Shown here piece by piece: positions 7,883-16,866 of a stretch of 64,000 nucleotides of DNA (position 1 is its first letter; every line of letters starts with the position of its first letter). The DNA is from Streptomyces sp. NRRL S-1022 (GTDB taxonomy: Bacteria; Actinomycetota; Actinomycetes; Streptomycetales; Streptomycetaceae): positions 1 to 64,000 of the forward strand of contig NZ_JOIU01000014.1 of the NCBI RefSeq assembly GCF_000720135.1. The letters are read 5' to 3'. The translations under genes were made by a program, and so were the position numbers. The notes beneath the pieces were generated by a model. That model ran no database searches, was not told the DNA's origin, and saw nothing but the letters and a program-made list of their open reading frames with translations.

Positions 7883-9235
7883 TCACACCGGCAGCAGCCT
7901 CGCGATGAGCCCGCTCAGCTGCCGGGCCGTGCGGCACTCGTGCATCTCGGCCAGCTCGGCGTAGGCGGGCGCGGCCGAGTCGCCGGTGCCCCAGCGGTCG
8001 CGCGGCTCGGGGTTCAGCCAGTAGACGCGCCGGGCCCGCCGGGACAGCTCGCGTACGGCGGGCAGGTTGGGGTCGCTCATGTTCGTCCGGGCGTCCCCGA
8101 GGACGAACACGGTCGTCCGCGGGCCGACCGCACCGCCGTACCGCTCGGTGAACTCGCCCAGCGCCACGCCGTAGTCGCTGCTGCCGTGCCAGCCGGTGAG
8201 CACGGCCTCGGCGCGGATGCGGGCGCTCAGCCCGTCGGGGTCGGCGCGGCCGTGGTCGAGCAGGCCGGTGACCTCGTCGAGCCGGTTGACGAAGGCGAAC
8301 ACGCGCACCTTGCTGAACTGGTCGTGCAGGGCCTGCACGAGGAGCATGGTGAAGTCCGAGAAGCCGGACACCGAGCCGGACACGTCGCAGAGCAGCACCA
8401 GTTCGGGGCGGACCGGGCGGCGCCGGCGCAGCACCGGCCGTATCGGCACCCCGCCCGTGGACAGCGAGGAGCGCAGGGTGCGGCGCAGGTCGATCGTGCC
8501 GCGCGCGGCCCGGCGGCGGCGCGCGGCGAGCCGGGTGGCCAGCTTGCGCGCCAACGGCTGGACGGCCCTGCGCAGTTCGACGAGCTGGTCCCGGCCGGCG
8601 GTCAGGAAGTCGACCCGGTCGGCGGTCGGCCGGACGCCCCGCCGCGCGATCTCGTCCCGCCCGCGCCGCTCCGCGACCCGGCGCCGTGCCTCCGTCCCGA
8701 CCATCCGCCGGAACTCCTCGATGCGGCGCCGGATCTCGTCGTCCAGCAGCCGGTCCGCGAAGCCGGCGCCGCCGCCGTCCGGGCCCCGGACGTCGGACCG
8801 TACCCTGGCCAGCAGGGTCTGCGGGCGCAGCCGGTCCAGGGTCTGGTACGCCGACCAGCCGTCCGAACCGGGTGAACTCCCGTATCCGCCCAGGCCGTCG
8901 ACGGCTTCCGCCGCCAACCGGGCCAGAAGCGCCCGGTCGTCGGCGGCCAGCGCTTCCGCGAGCCGGTCGCGCAGGGTCTCGCGGTCCGGGGGAGCGCCGT
9001 CGGGGCCGCCGACCCCGCGCGGGAAGTACAGGTCGAAGACGGAGTCGAACAGGGCGCGTTGGCCCGGGCCGTGCAGCAGGGTGGCCGCCAGCCCCTCGCG
9101 CAGCAGCTCCCGGTCGGCGAGGCCCAGTGCCTCGACGGCCCGGGCCGCGTCCACGGTCTCCCCGGTGCCGATCCGCACCCCGTGCGCGCGCAGTGCCCCG
9201 GCGAGGCCCGTGATCCGGCCGGCGACGTCGGTCAC
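7883..9235 (-). CDS. VWA (CoxE-like) domain protein
   Basis: 450 residues from a GTG that overlaps the MoxR stop (GTGA). The C-terminal von Willebrand A domain carries the MIDAS motif DVSGSVS at 284-290, then SKVRVFAFVNRLDEVT and the later acidic GDARTN. The N-terminal 250 residues are a CoxE-type helical region rich in Arg. CoxE-like VWA proteins work with MoxR ATPases as metal-insertion or complex-remodelling pairs. Coupling by overlap to the MoxR gene just upstream supports this. No target enzyme gene such as a CO dehydrogenase is seen nearby. Confidence 0.92.
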   Translation of the reverse strand: MTDVAGRITGLAGALRAHGVRIGTGETVDAARAVEALGLADRELLREGLAATLLHGPGQRALFDSVFDLYFPRGVGGPDGAPPDRETLRDRLAEALAADDRALLARLAAEAVDGLGGYGSSPGSDGWSAYQTLDRLRPQTLLARVRSDVRGPDGGGAGFADRLLDDEIRRRIEEFRRMVGTEARRRVAERRGRDEIARRGVRPTADRVDFLTAGRDQLVELRRAVQPLARKLATRLAARRRRAARGTIDLRRTLRSSLSTGGVPIRPVLRRRRPVRPELVLLCDVSGSVSGFSDFTMLLVQALHDQFSKVRVFAFVNRLDEVTGLLDHGRADPDGLSARIRAEAVLTGWHGSSDYGVALGEFTERYGGAVGPRTTVFVLGDARTNMSDPNLPAVRELSRRARRVYWLNPEPRDRWGTGDSAAPAYAELAEMHECRTARQLSGLIARLLPV

Positions 9236-10089
9236 AGCGCGTCCAGGTCGAGTTTGGCCGCCGCCTTCTGGATGTCGTCCTGGTGCTTGAGGATCACGCC
9301 TAGGGTGTCCCGGACGAGGGTCTCGTCGAGGGTGCCGGCGCCCAGGGCCAGCAGGGTGCGCGCCCAGTCGACGGTCTCGGCGACGGACGGCACCTTGCGC
9401 AGGTCCATCGCGCGCAGCGCCCCGACGACCCGGACCACCGACGCGGTCAGCGCCTCGCCGAGGTCCGGCACCTTCAGCCGTACGATCCGCCGCTCCAGCT
9501 CCTCCTCCGGGAAGCCGATGTGCAGGAAGAGGCAGCGGCGGCGCAGGGCCTCGGACAGCTCGCGGCCGGCGTTGGAGGTGAGGACGACGAACGGGCGGCG
9601 GGTCGCGGTGACCGTGCCCAGCTCCGGGACGGTGACCTGGAAGTCGCTCAGCACCTCCAGCAGCAGCCCCTCCATCTCGACGTCGGCCTTGTCGGTCTCG
9701 TCGATGAGCAGCACCGTCGGCTCGTCACCGCGGATGGCGGTGAGCAGCGGGCGGGGCAGGAGGAACTCCTCGCTGAAGATGTCGGTGCGGGTCTCGTCCC
9801 AGTTCTCGTCGCGGCCCGCGCTGATGCGCAGCAGCTGTTTGGCGTGGTTCCACTCGTACAGGGCCCGGGACTCGTCCACGCCCTCGTAGCACTGGAGCCG
9901 GACCAGCCGGGCCGCGGCGACCTGGGCGACGGCCTTGGCCAGTTCGGTCTTGCCGACCCCGGCCGGGCCCTCGACCAGCAGCGGCTTGCCCAGCCGGGCG
10001 GCGAGGAAGACGGTCGTGGCGACGGCGGGCGAGGCGAGGTAGCCGGTCCCGGCGAGGCGGGCGGAGACGTCGTCGACGGACGTGAACAA
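9232..10089 (-). CDS. MoxR-family AAA+ ATPase
   Basis: 285 residues from the TTG at 10089, chosen because CGGAGG precedes it by five bases and the protein then begins (M)FTSVDDVSARLAGTGY as in relatives. A TTG at 10134 would add 15 residues. Walker A GPAGVGKT is at 41-48, Walker B VLLIDETDKAD near 110-120, and the sensor region includes FVVLTSNAGRELSEALRRRC. MoxR ATPases act as chaperones with VWA proteins to mature protein complexes. The CoxE-like VWA gene follows with a GTGA overlap, so both form one operon. Confidence 0.93.
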   Translation of the reverse strand: MFTSVDDVSARLAGTGYLASPAVATTVFLAARLGKPLLVEGPAGVGKTELAKAVAQVAAARLVRLQCYEGVDESRALYEWNHAKQLLRISAGRDENWDETRTDIFSEEFLLPRPLLTAIRGDEPTVLLIDETDKADVEMEGLLLEVLSDFQVTVPELGTVTATRRPFVVLTSNAGRELSEALRRRCLFLHIGFPEEELERRIVRLKVPDLGEALTASVVRVVGALRAMDLRKVPSVAETVDWARTLLALGAGTLDETLVRDTLGVILKHQDDIQKAAAKLDLDAL

Positions 10090-10301
10090 CGGGGCCTCCG
10101 GGCGGGTCGGGGAGCGGGCTCCTGGGGGCAGCAACGGCCGAGCCCCTATCTAAGCGCTTGTTCAGCTCCGGCGCCATGGGTCCGAGCCCGGCCGCGGAGC
10201 TCCGTGGCGGCGGAACTCCCTGCCGGGGAGCGCCGGGCCGGCTCCCCCGGACGGGCCAGCCCAGCGTGCCGCCGCCGGGGGCCGCCCGGTCCAATGGAGC
10301 C

Positions 10302-10982
10302 GTGACCGCGCCCCCGGACGACTGCCTCGCGCGCAACGCGTGGATCTGCGGCGCCTACCTGAGCACCCGCCGGCAGATCCTGCTCGACGCGGTCGTCCAG
10401 CACCTCCAGCTGACCTTCCTGTCGGTCCTGATCGGCCTGCTCGTGGCCCTGCCGCTCGCGGTTATGGCCCGCCGCTGGGGCTGGGCGGCCGGCCCGGTCC
10501 TCGCGGTCACGACGGTCCTCTACACCATCCCGTCGCTGGCCATGTTCTCCCTGCTCCTGCCGCTCTACGGCCTCTCGGCCACCCTGGTCGTCGCCGGGCT
10601 GGTGCTGTACTCGCTCACCCTGCTCGTCCGCAACATCCTCGCCGGGCTGCGCGCGGTCCCGCAGGAGATCCGGCAGGCCGCGCTCGGCCTCGGCTACGGC
10701 CCCGTCCGGCTGCTCCTCACCGTCGAGCTGCCCCTCGCCCTGCCCGCCGCGATGGCCGGCCTGCGCATCGCCACCGTCTCGGCGGTCTCCCTGGTCACGG
10801 TCGGCGCGATCGTCGGCTTCGGCGGCCTCGGCAACCTCATCTACGCGGGCATGAACACCTACTTCAAGGCCCAGGTGCTCACCGCCTCCGTGCTGTGCGT
10901 GGTCATCGCCGTCGCCGCCGACCTGCTCCTGCTGGGCGTGCAGCGGCTGATCACGCCCTGGACGCGGGCGGCCCGCGGATGA
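10302..10982 (+). CDS. Osmoprotectant (betaine/choline-type) ABC transporter permease 1
   Basis: 226 residues from the GTG at 10302; the Shine-Dalgarno GGAG is unusually close, and an upstream start at 10158 is less likely. Five to six hydrophobic segments and the EAA-type loop QEIRQAALGLGYGPVRLLLTVELPLALP mark an OpuBB/OpuBD-type binding-protein-dependent permease. It heads an operon with a second permease (ATGA overlap) and a lipoprotein (GTGA overlap). Together with the ATPase at 12595 this forms an importer for compatible solutes such as glycine betaine or choline. The exact substrate is not readable. Confidence 0.9.
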   Translation: MTAPPDDCLARNAWICGAYLSTRRQILLDAVVQHLQLTFLSVLIGLLVALPLAVMARRWGWAAGPVLAVTTVLYTIPSLAMFSLLLPLYGLSATLVVAGLVLYSLTLLVRNILAGLRAVPQEIRQAALGLGYGPVRLLLTVELPLALPAAMAGLRIATVSAVSLVTVGAIVGFGGLGNLIYAGMNTYFKAQVLTASVLCVVIAVAADLLLLGVQRLITPWTRAARG

Positions 10983-11650
10983 ACGCCCTCGCCGCCGCCT
11001 GGGACTGGCTCACCGACCCCGCGCACTGGTCGGGCGACGACGGCATCCGGCACCGGCTGTTCCAGCACCTCGTGCTCACCGTCGTCTGCCTGCTGCTCAG
11101 CTGCCTGATCGCGCTGCCCGTCGCCCTCGTCCTCGGTCACCTCGGCAGGGGCGGCGCGCTCGCCGTGAACATCTCCAACGTCGGCCGGGCCGTGCCCACC
11201 TTCGCCGTCCTGGTGCTGCTGCTCCTGACCCCGGTCGGCAGGTGGGGCGAGGGCCCGACGGTGGTCGCCCTGGTGCTGTTCGCCGTACCGCCGCTGCTCA
11301 CCAACGCCTACGTCGGCGTGCGCGAGGTCGACCGGAGCGTGGTCCAGGCCGCCCGGGGCATGGGGATGACCGGCCGGCAGGTGCTGTTCCACGTGGAACT
11401 GCCCCTTTCGCTCCCCCTGCTCCTGAACGGGGTGCGGATCGCCGCCGTCCAGCTCGTGGCCACCGCCACCATCGCCGCGCTCGCGGGCGGCGGTGGCCTC
11501 GGCCGGATCATCACGGCCGGGTTCAACCTCGCCAGCACCCCGATGGTGGTCGCGGGAGCGCTGCTCGTCGCCGGGTTCGCCCTCCTCGTCGAAGGAGTCT
11601 TCGAGGCCGTCGAGCGGCTGGCACCGGCGTGGGCCCGGGGCGGCCGGTGA
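10979..11650 (+). CDS. Osmoprotectant ABC transporter permease 2
   Basis: 223 residues, starting in an ATGA overlap with permease 1. Hydrophobic segments cover most of the chain, and the cytoplasmic EAA loop is VVQAARGMGMTGRQVLFHVELPLSLP. GGGGLGRIITAGFNLASTPMV near the C-terminus is typical of Opu permeases. It pairs with permease 1 as a heterodimeric membrane channel. Co-translation with its neighbours is evident from overlaps on both sides. Confidence 0.9.
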   Translation: MNALAAAWDWLTDPAHWSGDDGIRHRLFQHLVLTVVCLLLSCLIALPVALVLGHLGRGGALAVNISNVGRAVPTFAVLVLLLLTPVGRWGEGPTVVALVLFAVPPLLTNAYVGVREVDRSVVQAARGMGMTGRQVLFHVELPLSLPLLLNGVRIAAVQLVATATIAALAGGGGLGRIITAGFNLASTPMVVAGALLVAGFALLVEGVFEAVERLAPAWARGGR

Positions 11651-12588
11651 GGGGGCGCACGGCACTCGCCGCGCTCGCGCTCCTCGTGCTGGGCGGCTGC
11701 GCCACCGGCCCGGCCCTGGAGCACCGCGGCCAGGTCACCGCACCGCCCGGCGACAGCCGCCACCTGACCATCGGCTCGGCCGGCTTCACCGAGAGCGACC
11801 TGCTCGCCCAGCTCTACGCCCAGCTGCTGGACCGGGCCGGCTACCGGACGTCCGTCCTCACCGTCGCCAACCGGGAGCTGTACGAACCGGCCCTGGAGTC
11901 CGGCCGGATCGACGTCGTGCCCGAGTACGCGGCCACGTTCGCCGACTGGCTGGGCGCCAAGACGCACGGCGCGGGCGCGCCCCCGGCCGGCTCGCCCGAC
12001 CTCGCCGCCACGATGCGGGCGCTGCGTGCTCTCGCCGCCCCCCGCGGCCTCACCGTCCTGCCGCCCGGCCGGGCCGTCGACCAGAACGCCTTCGCGGTGA
12101 CCGCCGCCTACGCCCGCCGGCACCGGCTCAGGACCCTCGGCGACCTCGGCGCCTCCGGACTGAAGGTACGGCTCGCGGCGGGCGACGAGTGCGTGCAGCG
12201 GCCGTACTGCGCGCCGGGCCTGCGGAAGGTGTACGGCATCGACATCACCGGCATCGATCCCAAGGGCGTGGGCACCACCCAGGCCAAGCTCGCCGTACAG
12301 GCCGGCCGGGACCAGATGGTGCTGACCACCACCACCGACGCCACCCTCGGCTCCTTCGGCCTGGTCCTGCTCGCCGACGACAAGCGGCTGCAGAACGCCG
12401 ACTACGTCGTCCCGGTCGTCAACCGCTCCCGCGCGGGCGGCCCCGGTGTGGCGAAGGCACTCGGCCGGCTCAACGACGTCCTCACCACCGGCGACCTGGC
12501 CGCCATGAACCAGCAGGTCGACAGCTGGCGCCGGCTCCCCGCCGACGTGGCCCGCGCCTATCTGGTGGACAAGGGCCTGCTGAAGTGA
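11647..12588 (+). CDS. Osmoprotectant ABC transporter substrate-binding lipoprotein
   Basis: 313 residues from the GTG at 11647, overlapping the permease stop (GTGA). A lipoprotein signal peptide ends in the lipobox VLGGC with Cys18. The mature part is an OpuAC/QAT domain: LTIGSAGFTESDLLAQLYAQ, ELYEPALESGRIDVVPEYAA and a C-terminal GDLAAMNQQVDSWRRLPADVA segment, characteristic of OpuBC/OpuCC proteins. It would be anchored outside the membrane and deliver solute to the two permeases. The gene ends only six bases from the convergent ATPase gene. Confidence 0.92.
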   Translation: MRGRTALAALALLVLGGCATGPALEHRGQVTAPPGDSRHLTIGSAGFTESDLLAQLYAQLLDRAGYRTSVLTVANRELYEPALESGRIDVVPEYAATFADWLGAKTHGAGAPPAGSPDLAATMRALRALAAPRGLTVLPPGRAVDQNAFAVTAAYARRHRLRTLGDLGASGLKVRLAAGDECVQRPYCAPGLRKVYGIDITGIDPKGVGTTQAKLAVQAGRDQMVLTTTTDATLGSFGLVLLADDKRLQNADYVVPVVNRSRAGGPGVAKALGRLNDVLTTGDLAAMNQQVDSWRRLPADVARAYLVDKGLLK

Positions 12589-12594
12589 CCCGCC

Positions 12595-13749
12595 TCAGGC
12601 GTCGGCCACCGAGTCGAACGGCACCTGCCCGCGCGCCACCCCGCGCGCGTCCGCGTCCACCGAGCGGCGCAGCGCCTCGTGCAGTTTCGCCGGGGTCAGC
12701 ACCCCCAGGAACCGCGCCCCCTCCAGCACGGCGACCCACCCGGCGTCGTACTGGAGCATCACCCCGAACGCCTGCTTCAGCGGGGCGCCGACCGGCACCC
12801 AGGCGGTCATCCGGTGGGTCAGCTCCCCGACCGGGCCGCCCGCCACCAGTTCCTCGATGCCGACCCAGCCGCGCAGGTCACCGCCCCGGTCCAGGACCAC
12901 CGCCCACCGGGCGCCCTCGGCCCGCAGCCGCTCCAGCGCCTGCCCGGCGGGCTCGTCCAGAAGGGCCACCGGCGGCTGTTCCAGGTCGTCCGGTTCGATC
13001 GTGGTGACCGACAGTCGCTTCAGCCCGCGGTCGGCCCCCACGAAACCGGCGACGTACGGCGTCGCGGGCGACCCCAGCACCGCGCCGGGCGTGTCGAACT
13101 GCTCGATACGGCCCTGTCCGTACACCGCGATGCGGTCGCCGAGCCGGACGGCCTCCTCGATGTCGTGCGTGACCAGCAGCACCGTCTTGCGCACCGCGGC
13201 CTGCATGCGCAGGAACTCGTCCTGCAACTGCTCGCGCACCACCGGGTCGACCGCGCCGAACGGCTCGTCCATCAGCAGCACCGGCGGATCCGCGGCCAGC
13301 GCCCGCGCCACGCCGACCCGCTGCCGCTGCCCGCCGGACAGCTGCTCCGGGTAGCGCGGCCCGTACGTCGTCGGGTCGAGGCCCACCAGGTCCAGCAGCT
13401 CGGCCGCCCGGGCCCGCGCCGCCGCCCGCTTCCAGCCGAGCAGCGCGGGCACGGTCGCGGTGTTGTCCAGGACCGTGCGGTGCGGGAACAGGCCCACCTG
13501 CTGGATGACGTACCCGATCCGGCGGCGCAGCCGGACCGGGTCGACGGCCGCGATGTCCTCCCCGCCGACGAGGATCCGGCCCGAGGTGGGCTCGATGAGC
13601 CGATTCACCATCATCATCGTGGTCGTCTTGCCGCACCCGGACGGTCCCACGAGCGTGACCAGCTCGCCCTCGGACACCTCGAAGGAGAGGTCGTCCACGG
13701 CCGTAGTACCGTCCGGGTACCGCTTGGTGACCTGCTCGAACCGGATCAT
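12595..13749 (-). CDS. Osmoprotectant ABC transporter ATP-binding protein with CBS region
   Basis: 384 residues. Walker A GPSGCGKTT starts near 35, the Q-loop is GYVIQQVGLFPH, the signature LSGGQRQRVG is near 138, and Walker B VLLMDEPFGAVDP near 155, followed by the H-loop THD. The last 130 residues hold a CBS-like pair (about 250-370) as in OpuCA, where it senses ionic strength or c-di-AMP. The gene sits on the opposite strand to the other three transporter genes and meets them tail to tail, unlike the usual single operon. It needs its own promoter upstream of 13749. Confidence 0.92.
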   Translation of the reverse strand: MIRFEQVTKRYPDGTTAVDDLSFEVSEGELVTLVGPSGCGKTTTMMMVNRLIEPTSGRILVGGEDIAAVDPVRLRRRIGYVIQQVGLFPHRTVLDNTATVPALLGWKRAAARARAAELLDLVGLDPTTYGPRYPEQLSGGQRQRVGVARALAADPPVLLMDEPFGAVDPVVREQLQDEFLRMQAAVRKTVLLVTHDIEEAVRLGDRIAVYGQGRIEQFDTPGAVLGSPATPYVAGFVGADRGLKRLSVTTIEPDDLEQPPVALLDEPAGQALERLRAEGARWAVVLDRGGDLRGWVGIEELVAGGPVGELTHRMTAWVPVGAPLKQAFGVMLQYDAGWVAVLEGARFLGVLTPAKLHEALRRSVDADARGVARGQVPFDSVADA

Positions 13750-13816
13750 TCCCTCACGCTACGGCAGCCACTGCCGGGTCTCATCCCGCCATGGCCCGGC
13801 CGGCGGACAGCGGCGC

Positions 13817-13892
13817 TCACCGCCCGGACGTGAGCACGATCTCGCCGTACTGGGCGCCCGCCTCCATGTACCGGTGGGCCTGGACCGGCAAA
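13817..13892 (-). pseudogene. C-terminal stub of a quinone oxidoreductase-like dehydrogenase
   Basis: The minus strand reads PVQAHRYMEAGAQYGEIVLT followed by SGR and a stop. This matches the conserved C-terminal end of zinc-type alcohol dehydrogenase/quinone oxidoreductases (AHRxMEAGxxxGKIVL). Upstream of about 13892 the similarity stops and a short duplication of TACGACG appears. Only about 25 codons remain, so this is the tail of a deleted gene. Confidence 0.6.
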
Positions 13893-13926
13893 GTACGACG
13901 ACTGTCAAACTACGACGGCGGCGGGG

Positions 13927-14568
13927 TCAGCCGAGCAGGATCACCTCCAGGGTGCGCGGGCCGTGCACGCCCTCCACCCGGTCCAGTTCGATGTCGCTGG
14001 TGGCCGACGGACCCGAGATCCATGTCAACGGCCGGACGGGATCCAGGCGTTCGAGGGCCTGCGGGACCGACGAGACGACCTGGTCCGGGACACGGACGAC
14101 ACAGATGTGGTGGTCCGGGACGAGCGTGATGCGGCGCCGGCCCTGGTCCGGGGAGCCGTCCAGGACGATCGTGCCGGTCTCGGCGATCGCCACGGCGCAG
14201 CCCGTCACCACGCTGTCGACCCGGTCCAGCCGCTGCGGAGTGTCCGCCGCCCGGTCGTCGATCCGCACGCAATCGGCGGCCGACAGCCACTGCGGCGGCA
14301 GCCCCGGCGGGACCAGCACCTCCCGGGAACCCCGCTCGGCCAGCAGCCGCATGACCAGCAGCGGCAGCTCCCCGGCGTCGGCGCGGTGCACGATCGCCCG
14401 GTAGTCCGCCAGGTTCTCCGCGAGCAGCTCCACCGTCTGCTCGACGGTCCGCTCCCCGTGCTCGCGCAGATAGTCCCGCGGCACAGCCTCCTCGTACGGC
14501 CGCTCCTGCGGCGTCACGTCCGCCAGTGCGCGCCGCACCCGGCCCAGGACCCGTTCCCTGCTGCTCAC
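13927..14568 (-). CDS. Lactate utilization protein C (LutC/YkgG family)
   Basis: 213 residues from the GTG at 14568, overlapping the LutB stop (GTGA). The LUD domain features a C-terminal VTGCAVAIAETGTIVLDG and HHICVVRVPDQVV, hallmarks of LutC. LutABC together oxidise L-lactate to pyruvate. LutC is the small non-cluster subunit. It is last of three overlapping genes and, by orientation, of the longer rhamnose-lactate run. Confidence 0.93.
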   Translation of the reverse strand: MSSRERVLGRVRRALADVTPQERPYEEAVPRDYLREHGERTVEQTVELLAENLADYRAIVHRADAGELPLLVMRLLAERGSREVLVPPGLPPQWLSAADCVRIDDRAADTPQRLDRVDSVVTGCAVAIAETGTIVLDGSPDQGRRRITLVPDHHICVVRVPDQVVSSVPQALERLDPVRPLTWISGPSATSDIELDRVEGVHGPRTLEVILLG

Positions 14569-16043
14569 TTGGTGCCGTCCTTTCCGCCGTGCGTGCGCTG
14601 CCACCAGTCCCGGAAGGGTTCCGGCGGCACGGCCGGCAGGTCCCGGGTGCCGCTCCAGGCCCGGCCGGGGCCCGGCAGCGCGCGGGGGTGCAGCCGGCGG
14701 GTCCGGGAGGCCAGCCGCTGGCCGGTGCGCAGGGCGCCCGGGTGGGTGAACGCCCAGCGTGCCGCCCGCATCGCCGCCCGCTCGGCCGCGTGCCCCTTCG
14801 CCGGCTGGAGCACCACCTTGTTGCCCTGCCGTACCGCGGGACCGCCCTCCACGACCCGCTCGCGCAGGTGTACCAGCACCTCGGGGATGTCGATGGCGAC
14901 CGGGCACACCTCGTAGCAGGCCCCGCACAGGCTCGACGCGTACGGCAGCGAGGCGTCGATCTCGCTCTGCGTGCCCCGGAGCTGGGGACTGAGGATGGCG
15001 CCGATGGGGCCCGGGTAGACCGAGCCGTAGGCGTGCCCGCCGGCCCGCTCGTACACCGGGCAGACGTTCAGGCAGGCGGAGCAGCGGATGCAGCGCAGGG
15101 CCTGGCGGCCGACCTCGTCGGCGAGCGTGTCGGTACGGCCGTTGTCGATCAGGACCAGGTGGAAGGCGCGCGGGCCGTCCCCGTCCGTGGTGCCCGTCCA
15201 CATGGTGGTGTACGGGTTCATGCGCTCGGCGGTGGAGGACCGGGGGAGGGTCTGCAGGAAGACCTCCAGGTCCCGCCACGAGGGGACGACCTTCTCGATG
15301 CCGACGACCGAGATGAGCGTCTCCGGCAGGGTCAGGCACATCCGGCCGTTGCCCTCGGACTCCACCACCACCAGCGTGCCGGTCTCGGCGACCATGAAGT
15401 TGGCCCCCGAGATGCCGACCTTCGCGCGCAGGAACTTCTCCCGCAGGTGCAGCCGGGCGGCCTCGGCGAGTTCGGCGGGGGTGTCCGTCAGCCCCTCCGG
15501 GGCCGGCCGGCCCCACTCACCCATCTCGGAGCGGAAGATGTCCCGGATCTCGCCCCGGTTGCGGTGGATGGCCGGGACCAGGATGTGCGAGGGGCGGTCC
15601 CTGCCCAACTGCACGATCAGCTCGGCGAGATCGGTCTCGTACGCGCGGATGCCCTCGGCCTCCAGGGCTTCGTTGAGGCCGATCTCCTGCGTGGCCATCG
15701 ACTTGACCTTGACGACCTCCGACTCGCCCGTCTCCTTGACCAGCCGGGCCACGATCCGGTTGGCCTCGCCGGCGTCGGCCGCCCAGTGGACCGTGCCGCC
15801 CGCGGCGGTGACCGACTCCTCCAACTGCACGAGGTACCGGTCGAGATGGCGCAGGGTGTGGTCCTTGATCCGGCTGCCCGCCTCGCGCAGGGCCGCCCAG
15901 TCGGACAACTCGCCCACCGCCCGGGCCCGTTTGGCGCGGATGGTGTGCGTGGCGTACCGCAGGTTGCCGCGCAGGGTGGGATTGCGGACGGCGTCGCGTG
16001 CGGCCTCCGGGAAGGCCGGCATGCCGAGATACGTTCCGCTCAT
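14565..16043 (-). CDS. Lactate utilization iron-sulfur protein B (LutB)
   Basis: 492 residues from the ATG at 16043, overlapping the LutA stop. The N-terminal LUD domain includes VKVKSMATQEIGLNEALEAE and GANFMVAETGTLVVVESEGN. The ferredoxin-like part has two 4Fe-4S sets, CIRCSACLNVCPVYE and CGACYEVCPVAIDIP. The C-terminal segment after residue 430 is basic and less conserved. LutB is the redox core of the L-lactate oxidising complex. All neighbours fit: lutA upstream and lutC downstream, both by 4-base overlaps. Confidence 0.95.
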   Translation of the reverse strand: MSGTYLGMPAFPEAARDAVRNPTLRGNLRYATHTIRAKRARAVGELSDWAALREAGSRIKDHTLRHLDRYLVQLEESVTAAGGTVHWAADAGEANRIVARLVKETGESEVVKVKSMATQEIGLNEALEAEGIRAYETDLAELIVQLGRDRPSHILVPAIHRNRGEIRDIFRSEMGEWGRPAPEGLTDTPAELAEAARLHLREKFLRAKVGISGANFMVAETGTLVVVESEGNGRMCLTLPETLISVVGIEKVVPSWRDLEVFLQTLPRSSTAERMNPYTTMWTGTTDGDGPRAFHLVLIDNGRTDTLADEVGRQALRCIRCSACLNVCPVYERAGGHAYGSVYPGPIGAILSPQLRGTQSEIDASLPYASSLCGACYEVCPVAIDIPEVLVHLRERVVEGGPAVRQGNKVVLQPAKGHAAERAAMRAARWAFTHPGALRTGQRLASRTRRLHPRALPGPGRAWSGTRDLPAVPPEPFRDWWQRTHGGKDGTK

Positions 16044-16795
16044 ACCGCCGGTTCCTCCTCCGTGCTCGCCAGGATCTCCGCGATGTGCACCGGCCGCATG
16101 CCCGTCCGCAGCCGGCTCATCGTGCCGCCGAGGTGCATCAGACAGGAGTTGTCGGCCGCGCACAGCACCTCCGCGCCCGTCGACTCGGCGTTGCGGACCT
16201 TGTCCGCGCCCATCGCCGCCGACACCTCGGCGTTCTTCAGCGCGAACGTGCCGCCGAACCCGCAGCACTCCTCGGCACCGGGCAGCTCGACCAGCTCCAG
16301 CCCCTTGACGGCCTCCAGCAGCCGGCGCGGCCGGTCACCGAGCCCGAGACCGCGCAGCCCGTGGCAGGTCGGGTGGTAGGTGACCGTGTGCGGGTAGTAG
16401 GCGCCGACGTCCGTCACGCCGAGCACGTCCACCAGGAACTCGGTCAGCTCGTACGTCTTCGGCACCACCGGAGCCAGTGTCCGCGCCAGAGAGTCCCCCC
16501 GCCCCTCGGCCCGGGCCCGCTCGCCCATGCGCGGATACAGCTCCCGCACCATCGCCCCGCACGAACCGGACGGTGTCACGATCGCCTCGTAGTCGCGGAA
16601 GACATCGGAGAATTGCCGGGCCAGCGGCTCGGCCTCATGGCGGTAGCCGGTGTTGTAGTGCGCCTGCCCGCAACAGCTCTGGCCCATCGGGAAGTCGACG
16701 TCGACACCCAGTCGGGTCAGCAGCCTCACCACGGCACGCCCGGTGTCCGGATACAGCGTGTCGTTGACACAGGTCAGGAACAGGGCGACACGCAT
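16040..16795 (-). CDS. Lactate utilization protein A (LutA, CCG domain)
   Basis: 251 residues from the ATG at 16795; open sequence further upstream is not homologous. Two cysteine-rich CCG domains are present: FPMGQSCCGQAHYNTGY near residue 36 and PGAEECCGFGGTFALKN near 187. These coordinate iron-sulfur cofactors in heterodisulfide-reductase-like proteins. It heads lutABC and lies 71 bases downstream of rhaB on the same strand, so the lactate genes may be co-transcribed with rhamnose catabolism. Confidence 0.94.
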   Translation of the reverse strand: MRVALFLTCVNDTLYPDTGRAVVRLLTRLGVDVDFPMGQSCCGQAHYNTGYRHEAEPLARQFSDVFRDYEAIVTPSGSCGAMVRELYPRMGERARAEGRGDSLARTLAPVVPKTYELTEFLVDVLGVTDVGAYYPHTVTYHPTCHGLRGLGLGDRPRRLLEAVKGLELVELPGAEECCGFGGTFALKNAEVSAAMGADKVRNAESTGAEVLCAADNSCLMHLGGTMSRLRTGMRPVHIAEILASTEEEPAV

Positions 16796-16866
16796 CGCGG
16801 CTCCTCGGCGTCGGTCATCGGACGAGTGCAGGGTAGTCGGCGGGTCCCGCCGGCGGGAGAGGGCGA

